A stretch of 64,000 bases of DNA, taken from NCBI GenBank assembly GCA_001972305.1, contig BDDD01002363.1:1-64000 (forward strand). Direction: 5' to 3'. Below the pieces are notes generated by a model. It was not told where the DNA came from, did no database searches, and saw only the letters and a program-made list of their open reading frames with translations. Both the position numbers and the translations under genes were made by a program. This stretch comes from Cephalotus follicularis. Its lineage: Eukaryota > Streptophyta > Magnoliopsida > Oxalidales > Cephalotaceae. Positions within the stretch are counted from its first letter, which is position 1. Each line of letters begins with the position of its first letter. Positions 57,363 to 64,000 of the stretch are shown here, piece by piece.

Positions 57363-58717
57363 TGAATTGTAGTTTCTAGTTAATTAACTTTTGCAGATTT
57401 AAACAAATTTACCAATGAACACAAAATAAACAAGCAATTAAAAATAAATAAATAAAATAATTGTAGAGAAAAAGGTAGAGAGATGCAAACAGATTTTATA
57501 GTGGTTCGGCAAAGATCATGCCTACGTCCACTTTCCCAAGGTCCTCCTTGAGTTTCCACTAGTGTTCCACCCGAACACAAACTCCAAATATCTTTACGGG
57601 GCCTATTCGGTGCACCTTACAAAGTTTTGTGATTGACCTCAATCACAAGGTTTCACTCCCCTTTCTTCACTTTAGGGTTCACTTACCTAAGTGTTTATTA
57701 CAGAAATGATAAGTCTTTTTGAGTGACCTCTCAAAGGTTTGATTTGGCTATTTTGATTACAATAAAATTGTTGCTCTCAACAATAAAAAATGATCTTGAA
57801 AAGACTTCTTGATGATGATTTGAAGGTGTTGGATTTTTGTTCTTGATTTTTCTCTTGCTTGAATAGTCTACTCTTTCTTTTCAATTTCTCGTTCTTCTTT
57901 TCAATTTTTCTTGTTGTCTTTGTATATTACTGATTTGATTTAATAGCAATAATGTTTGGACCTTGGGAGTTGATTCTATTGACTTGGAAGTTGTTCCATC
58001 AGCCTTGGGAATAGTTCTATTAGCCTTGGAAGTTGTTCCATCAGTGTTGAAAATTGTTTCCACTTCAAACGATGCCTTAAAACTATTGACAGTAATTGTT
58101 CCCCACGGGCAAAGCGTCGACGCTGTTCTTCAAAGCGTCGCCGCTTAACAGTCCGTTAGATATTTGAATTTGAAATTTCTGCTCAAAGTACTGAAGGTCT
58201 TGATCTTGGTGTCGACGATTTGACTCAAAGCGCTGACGGTTTGTGTTGAGCATCGCCGCTTTGAGCAATTTTAATTGGCCCAAAAGTTTCTGTTTTTTAA
58301 CCGCTGATGTCGAGTATTTTAACCGCTGACGCCTTGGATCAAAGCGCTGACGCTTTCTTTTGAGCGTCGCCGCTTTGGGAAATTTTAATTGGGCCAAAAC
58401 TCCATGTTTTTAACCGCTGATATAATGGCCTTGAGCACTGGCACCTTAGCTCAAAGCGCTAACGCTTTCTTCAGAGTGTCGACGGTTTGATCATTTTCTC
58501 CTTTGCTCACAATGCTTCAAATGTTGATGCTTTTCACTTGGGCGTCGAAGGTCTCACAAAGCGCTGACGGTTTCATTGTGATAGTCAACGCTTTGGCCTG
58601 TATCTGCAATTTTTTGTTTTAACTTTGCAACTTTTTATCTTATCTTGCACAAAAAGAAACTTTGTTAAATACAATTATGTTATCATCAAAACATGGATTG
58701 AGACATAAATGTCAATA
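57363..58717 (-). mobile_element. Copia (SIRE-like) 5' LTR
   Basis: Matches 17262-18644. On the minus strand it starts at about 58717 (tattgacatttatg, with one change in the terminal TGTTGACA seen in the partner). It contains a perfect agcgtcgacgct palindrome (58113-58124) and many related motifs, plus the ccgaaccactataaaa segment (57494-57509 reversed). Bases beyond 58717 belong to the Tat/Athila element. Confidence 0.85.
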
Positions 58718-58742
58718 GATTAACCGACATCGAACAAAATTT

Positions 58743-58760
58743 TGGCACTGTGGCCGGGGA
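58743..58760 (+). promoter_or_regulatory. Tat/Athila primer binding site (tRNA-Asp type)
   Basis: tggcactgtggccgggga resembles the complement of the plant tRNA-Asp 3' end (tggcgccgttgccgggga) with three changes, two of them C/G to A/T as expected of deaminated methylcytosine. Confidence 0.8.
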
Positions 58761-58790
58761 GCTAAATGAGTGCCATTAAAGCTTAGATGA

Positions 58791-59806
58791 ATGCTAGGTC
58801 GCCGATCATTAGATTTTGAAGTAGTTACCTGTGACCTGGAGATTGAAAGAACATTGGCTGGCATTAGAGCGAATAACATTATGGGTGATAATAATGACGC
58901 GCCCCAAAGATGGCCCTTAAGTGAGCACTTTACTCCATGTGCATATACCACTGCTTCATGTATTAGGGTGCCTGCAGTCCAAGCAGCTTAATATGAGATA
59001 AAGTGTAGCATTATGCATATGTTACAATCCTTTTATGGACTTGCCGCAGAGGAACCGTATAAGCATTTGGATGAATTCATTAAGATCTGTTCCACATTCA
59101 AAATTCATAACTTGTCTGAGGATGCCCTTAAGTTGATCTTATTTCAATTCTCATTAAAGGACAGAGCTAAAAAAATGGCTTCATTCCTTGGAATCTGTGA
59201 TTATCACCACATGCGCACAATTACAGCACGAGTTCCTCAAGAAATATTTTTCTCATAGGTCAGACTAACCATATAAGGCGAGCTCTCACTAGCTTCTCAC
59301 AGCAAGAAGGTGAGCAGTTCCACGAGTCATTGGAACGATTAAAGGACCTCATCAGAAAATGTCCCCATCATGCCGTCCCTAAATGGTAGTTAGTCCAATG
59401 CTTCTATGATGGACTGACCGCACAAAATAGACAGATGGTGGATGCTTCTTTTGGAGGCACATTTATGCACAAGAGTGAGGACGGGGCCTTGCAATTGTTT
59501 GAGCCCGTCGGCAAGAACTCTCTACATCATTTATAATCCAGAGTGGAGTCCTCTGGGACAGGCACTCCGAAGAAAGGAGGTATATATGAGGTTAGCCAGT
59601 TTGAAACCATCAAGGCCAAGGTGGACATCCTATCCCAGAAGTTCGACAAAGTGTTAACTATAAGGACGCTTCCTACGCAATCTACTCATATCTCTGTTGC
59701 ACAAGAGGCTTGCGCCATATGTGCAAGCCCGACACATTATATGAGTGATTACCCCCTTGTTGTGCAATATCCAAAATTTATTCAAGAACAAGCACAAGAA
59801 ATTTAA
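58791..59806 (+). pseudogene. gag: Tat/Athila gag
   Basis: Coding relics in two or more frames. 58791-59258 holds a PLSEHFTPCAY-type head, a stop at 58989, then FYGLAAEEPYKHLDEFIKIC and DALKLILFQFSLKDRAK of the capsid. Around 59260-59440 in another frame come QFHESLERLKDLIRKCPHH and QCFYDGLTAQNRQMVDA. 59543-59806 carries EVSQFETIKAKVDILSQKFD and a decayed knuckle (CAICASPTHYMSDYP). Capsid order matches Athila/Tat Gag. Confidence 0.85.
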
Positions 59807-60476
59807 GGATTCCCTAGACTAGGGAATGATCCATTCTCCAACACGTATAACCCGGGATGGAGGAATCACCCCAACTTCGGATGGAAGCAGCCCAATACTA
59901 GCCACAACCCGACTTATAGGCAAAATAATTCCCTTCCCTATCACAATGCCTATAGGGATGTGTAACAATCTAATCTTTCGCCACCTCGAGTGCCTACGGC
60001 AACTGAAGACAAAATGGATAAGGTACTATTTGCTTTGGATGGGCTCAACAAGAATGGCAAGAAATATAACCAGATCCTTCACTTTCATACCCAATCCATC
60101 TCCAAATTGGAAACTCAAATAGGACAGCTAGCTGATATCATCAGGAAGCAAGAAGAAGGCCACCTACCCAATCAAGTGGTAGGCAACCCTAAAACTCAGT
60201 CTGGACATCGCTCCCACTTAGAATAAGCCCAAGCAATGACAACTTTGAGAAGTGGTCAGGTAATCAAAGAACCGCAAGAAACTGTCCCAAATCGCGATAT
60301 GATGCATGATAAGAGTCCTGAAGAGAAAGTGTCCTTAGAGATGGTGAGAAAGATCTCTAGAGACCCTGAACAAGGGGAAAGAAAAGGACATCACTACCAT
60401 CACACCTGAAGCACCTTTTCCAGAGTGTTTGCGATATCCGTCTTTGGTTCCTCCATTTGGTAAGAAGGTTTGAAGG
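59807..60476 (+). pseudogene. Gag-protease linker, degenerate
   Basis: Frame-shifted remains: KNGKKYNQILHFHTQSISKL and LETQIGQLADIIRKQEEGHL (about 60045-60165) resemble the coiled segment after the knuckle in Athila-type Gag. The rest to 60476 is polar linker sequence with frame breaks. Confidence 0.65.
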
Positions 60477-61095
60477 ATGGAAAAGATGATGGAACTGTTT
60501 AAGAAGTTAAAAATCAACCTTCCTCTCCTGGATGCGATACAGCAAGCGCCAGCGTATGCAAAGTTCGTAAAGGACTTATGCACCATGAAGCATAAACTGA
60601 AAACTCACATTCCAAAAATGGTCCATCTAATAGAGCAGGTGAGCGCAGTGCTTTCTAACAAGCTGCCACCTAAATTAAAAGACCTCGGAGCTCCCCTGGA
60701 ATCTAGTAAGATTGGAAATTTAAAGATAGAGAGAGCACTCATGGATTTAGGGCCAGGGTTAACATCCTCCCTAGCTCAGTTTATGACCATTTTGGGTTTG
60801 GAGAATTGAAACCCACTGAGGTGACTCTTCAACTTCTTGATAGATCCCTAAAAATTCCTAAGGGATTCATTGAGGACAATTCAGTGAAAGTGGATGAACT
60901 TTATTTTCCAGTGGATTTCCTTGTCCTCGATATGGAAAACCCTTTGAATGGGAAGCCACAAACGATTATCTTAGGTCATTATTTCTTAGCCACAACAAAT
61001 GCCAGTATAAACTGTCAATCTAGAGATATGGACATATCCTTTGGTAATAAGAAGTTGAGACTAAACATCTTCAATGTAGCTTTAGGGCCTTAGGG
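60477..61095 (+). pseudogene. pol: Tat/Athila protease
   Basis: FKKLKINLPLLDAIQQAPAY and AKFVKDLCTMK precede LPPKLKDLGAP and ALMDLGPGLTSSLAQFM, an active-site segment whose usual form is DLGAS, so the residues after the catalytic Asp have changed. A frame change near 60806 leads to EVTLQLLDRSLKIPKGFIED, the FPVDFLVLDME segment, PQTIILGHYFLATTNA and DMDISFGNKKLRLNIF, which end the domain. Confidence 0.8.
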
Positions 61096-62880
61096 TGAGG
61101 AGGATTGTTTTTCCATAGATATGATAGTTTAGGTGGTATCCGAGTGTATACCCGATACACTTGTGAAGAACTCTTTGCAACAATATTTGAGCATCTTTGG
61201 TGACAATTGTGATACAGACACTGTTGAGATTAATGCCATGTTGGATTTTCCTAGTTCTTCAAATCTACTTCCGTGGATATATAAATTGGAGTCATTACCT
61301 CCTCTAGCAAAGTCACCCATGCCGAACTCTGTAGAATCTCCAAATGTTTTGGACAGAAAGTCCTTACCCGACTCTTTCAATTTTGCTTACTTGGGGCCGA
61401 ATGAAACACTCCCTATCATTATTACCTCCAGTTTGACTACTGATCAGGAAGACAAGGTATTGGCAGTTTTGAAAGATCACAAAGAAGCCATTGGGTGGTC
61501 AGTGGCGGATCTGAAAGGCATAAGCCCATCTATCTGTATACATCTGATTTTCTGTGAAGATGGTGCTAAACCTTTTAGGGATACACAACGAAGATTAAAT
61601 CCAAATATGCGCAAAGTTGTCAAGAATGAGATTGTGAAGTGGTTAGATGCTGGCATTATTTAGCCCATCTCTGCAGCAAATGGGTTAGTCCCACTCAGGT
61701 ACTGCCAAAGAAGTCAGGAATTACTGTGGTTGAGAATTAAAAAGGTGACAAGATCCCCACTCGTACAAGGAATGGTTGGCGAGTATGTATTGATTATAGA
61801 AAACTTAATTCTGTCACTCGCAAGGATCACTTTCCACTTCCATTCATAGATCAAATCCTTGAGAAGCTGTCCGGGAATAGCTACTTTAGCTTTTTAGATG
61901 GCTACTCTCTATATAACCAAGTAAGTGTGTGCCTCGAGGACCAAGAGAAAACCACATTTACATTCCCTTTTGGTGTATTCGCTTTCCGACGGATGCTCTT
62001 TGAATTATGTAACGCCCCTCCCACTTTCCAGCGTTGCATGCTCGATACATTCTCTAATATGGTAGGGGAGTTCCTCGAGATTTCTATGGACGATTTCTCT
62101 GTCTTTGGAGCATCCTTTGATGATGGCCTCCTTAAGCTATAAAAGGTTCTCAACCATTATAAGGGGACAAATCTGGTTTTGAGTTGGGAAAAGAGTCATT
62201 TTATGGTTCAAGAAGGCATTGTGCTTGGACACATTTTTTCTTCGCGTGGGATTGAGGTTGATGGAGCAAAAGTTGAATTAATTCAGAAACTCCCTCCTCC
62301 CTCTTCTGTTAGGCAAGTCAGATCATTTCTTGGACATGCAGGATTTTACAGGAGATTCATTAAAGACTTTAGTACCATCTCTAGACCCCTATGCAACCTA
62401 CTTATTGAGAAGATACTATTTGTCTTTGATGATGCCTGCCTGCAGTCTTTTCAGACCTTGAAAGATTCATTGTCTACCGCACCTATTATCCAGCCCCCGG
62501 ATTGGTCGCTGCCTTTTGAAATTATGTACGATGCATCAGATTATGCAGCCGGGGCTATTTTAGGACAGAAGGTAGACAAGGAACTGGTTGTCATTTACTA
62601 TGCTAGTAAGACTTTTTCAAAGGCTCAATCTAACTACACCATGACTGAAAAACAATTGTTAGCAGTAGTGTTCGCTCTGGAAACGTTTCGCTCATATCTC
62701 CTAGGATCCAAGGTTGTGGTGTATACGGATGATTATGCTCTAAAGCACCTCCTTACCAAAAAGGACACAAAACCTAGACTTATTCGATGGATTCTGCTAT
62801 TACAGGAATTTGACTTATAAATCCGTGATAAGAAAGGTTCTGAGAATGTCGTAGCTGACCATCTGTCCAGAATTCTAGTT
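61096..62880 (+). pseudogene. pol: Tat/Athila reverse transcriptase and RNase H
   Basis: 61133-61663 carries the pre-RT linker and AVLKDHKEAIGWSVADLKGI; a stop and frameshift at about 61661-61680 follow. One frame then runs to 62880 with stops near 61738, 62140 and 62818. It shows GWRVCIDYRKLNSVTRKDHF, LPFIDQILEKLSGNSYFSFLDG, MDDFSVFGASFDDG (the catalytic pair), [20 protein letters not shown] and then RNase H ([49 protein letters not shown]). One catalytic change: the first site reads FLDGYSLYNQ, as usual in this lineage. Confidence 0.88.
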
Positions 62881-63995
62881 GAGTCTCTCCCATCGATGGA
62901 ATTAGTTATAGATTCATTCCCTGATGAACATCTTTTTACAGTCTCCCATAAGCCTTCTCCATGGTATGCGCATATAGTGAATTACTTGGCTATTGGGAAG
63001 CTTCCCAATGGTTGGGGTAAGCAGGAAAAATACATATTTTTTTTCTCAACGTATGTTGTACTTATGGTAGGATCCTGAATTGTTTCGGTACTATCAAAAT
63101 CAGATTATCTGTCGTTGTATTTCGGAGAGTGAGTTCCATAATATTCTTACTTTTTGTCACTCTCTTTCTTATGGAGGACATGACATTAGGAAGAAAACAG
63201 TTGCCAAAGTCTTGCAAAGCAGTTTCTATTGGCCTACATTGTTTAAAGATGCTGATGAATTTTGCCGCACCTACGTTAACTGCAAAAAAGTAGGAAATAT
63301 GCGTCATAGAGAAATGATGCCCCTTAGCCCTATTCTAGTTGTGGAGATATTCAATGTTTGGGGTATGTACTTTATGGGACCTTTTCCGTCGTGTTTTGGT
63401 TATGAATATATTTTAGTTGCTGTGGACTATGTGTCAAAATGGGTAGAAGCTCAGGACACTAGAACCAATGAGCATAAGGTAGTGATTAAATTCACGCAAA
63501 GTCATATTTTCAGTTGCTTTGGTTTTCCTAGAGCCATTATTAGTGATGGTTGTTCACATTTGAAACACTGGAATGTAGGCGCATTCTTAAAGAAATACTC
63601 GATAATGCATAAGATTGCCACTCCATATCATCCACAGACTAGTGGGCAAGTAGAGGTGTCCAATAGGGAGCTTAAAAGAATACTGGAAAAAACTGTTAGG
63701 CCAGATAGGAAAGATTGGTCGTTAAGATTAAACGACGCTTTGTGGATTATCGGACGACATATAAGACTCCCATTGGCATGTCACCATACCGCCTTATTTT
63801 TGGGAAAGCTTACCATTTGCCTGTTGAGTTTGAAAATCGTGCGCTACGGGCTGTAAGGCAATTCAATTTTGACATGAAAACAACATGTTCTAACCGTACA
63901 ACTCAAGTTTTAGAGCTCGACGAGTGGTGTAACAGTGCGTATGAGAGTGCACGAAATTACTAGGCTAGGACTAACAATTTTCATGATAAGTATAT
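62881..63995 (+). pseudogene. pol: Tat/Athila integrase
   Basis: After a frame change near 63075: [17 protein letters not shown], a zinc domain with [14 protein letters not shown] and [10 protein letters not shown], where the first Cys of the CxxC pair is lost. [20 protein letters not shown] with SKWVEA (Asp), [10 protein letters not shown] (Asp) and [19 protein letters not shown] (Glu) follow. A frameshift near 63730 moves on to [20 protein letters not shown] and [19 protein letters not shown]. The ORF runs to a stop at 63961-63963; the lineage normally continues in-frame, so this is another break close to the window edge. Confidence 0.88.
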
Positions 63996-64000
63996 TGTCA

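Larger units (their letters stand above)
17262..58717 (-). mobile_element. SIRE/Maximus-like Ty1/copia element, split by three insertions
   Basis: On the minus strand the order is 5' LTR (57363-58717), gag fragment (49356-49433), gag (32084-33484), protease, integrase, RT, RNase H (to 29006), an extra ORF in the envelope position (19497-20530), polypurine tract (18645-18660) and 3' LTR (17262-18644). Integrase before RT defines copia. The long coiled, zinc-knuckle-rich Gag and the extra ORF after RNase H are typical of SIRE/Maximus. Gypsy elements E4, E2 and E3 interrupt it. Without them it would be about 10 kb, the normal size. The 5' end of gag and the primer site fall in the assembly gap or are lost. 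Confidence 0.85.
58718..64000 (+). mobile_element. Tat/Athila-type gypsy internal region, continuing past the window
   Basis: Primer site, gag, protease, RT, RNase H and integrase in order on the plus strand, interrupted by frequent stops and frameshifts. The tRNA-Asp-like primer site, the MDDFSVFG form of the RT active site and the integrase end ([20 protein letters not shown]) are specific to this lineage. Confidence 0.88.

Overview
This window is plant nuclear DNA and consists almost entirely of transposable elements. The evidence is Ty3/gypsy and Ty1/copia lineages that are restricted to plants (a SIRE/Maximus-type copia element and a Tat/Athila-type gypsy element with a tRNA-Asp-like primer site), long AT-rich LTRs, methionine-tRNA primer sites, a CACTA DNA transposon carrying a piece of a NECAP-like endocytosis gene, and assembly scars (one isolated n at 53730, an N run at 57115-57335 followed by 27 G). 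I see no intact host gene, no tRNA or rRNA gene, and no CRISPR array. Every retroelement polyprotein is broken by stops, frameshifts or deletions.

Layout. 1-6516: gypsy element E1 (+), 5' LTR truncated, preceded by a second LTR end and a duplicated piece of flank (tandem duplication, period about 5.5 kb). 6517-9343: LTR of another family on the minus strand (F2), into which E1 appears to have inserted. 9344-10549: unassigned DNA with a degenerate AGGTCT-type repeat. 10550-15293: solo LTR (-) of the E1 family with perfect target duplications GCGAG, itself carrying a truncated unrelated LTR (12720 to about 15.05 kb). 15299 to about 17250: unassigned DNA, then the probable 5' LTR of a Tat/Athila element whose internal region resumes at 58718 and runs off the right edge.

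Between about 17255 and 58717 the Tat/Athila element is split by one minus-strand SIRE-like copia element (3' LTR 17262-18644, 5' LTR 57363-58717). The copia internal region is itself split by three gypsy elements: E4 (20988-29005, between RNase H and an envelope-position ORF), E2 (33485-49355, inside gag) and E3 (49434 into the assembly gap, also inside gag). E2 carries three later insertions: a solo LTR (33976-36266, TSD TGTTT) and a CACTA transposon (36921-41448, TSD ATA) in its 5' LTR, and another solo LTR (45188-47523, TSD ATTGT) in its 3' LTR. Because the two E2 LTRs are copies of one another, each serves as the empty site for insertions in the other. This gives a readable order of events: Tat/Athila, then SIRE, then E2/E3/E4, then solo LTRs and CACTA.

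The most unusual signal is a recurring array of short palindromes with the core GTCGAC, found in the LTRs of at least six unrelated families, in the copia internal region and inside the CACTA element. Each family has its own flanking flavour (AAGCGTCGACGCTT, GCAGTCGACTGC, AAAGACATCGATGTCTTT and similar).
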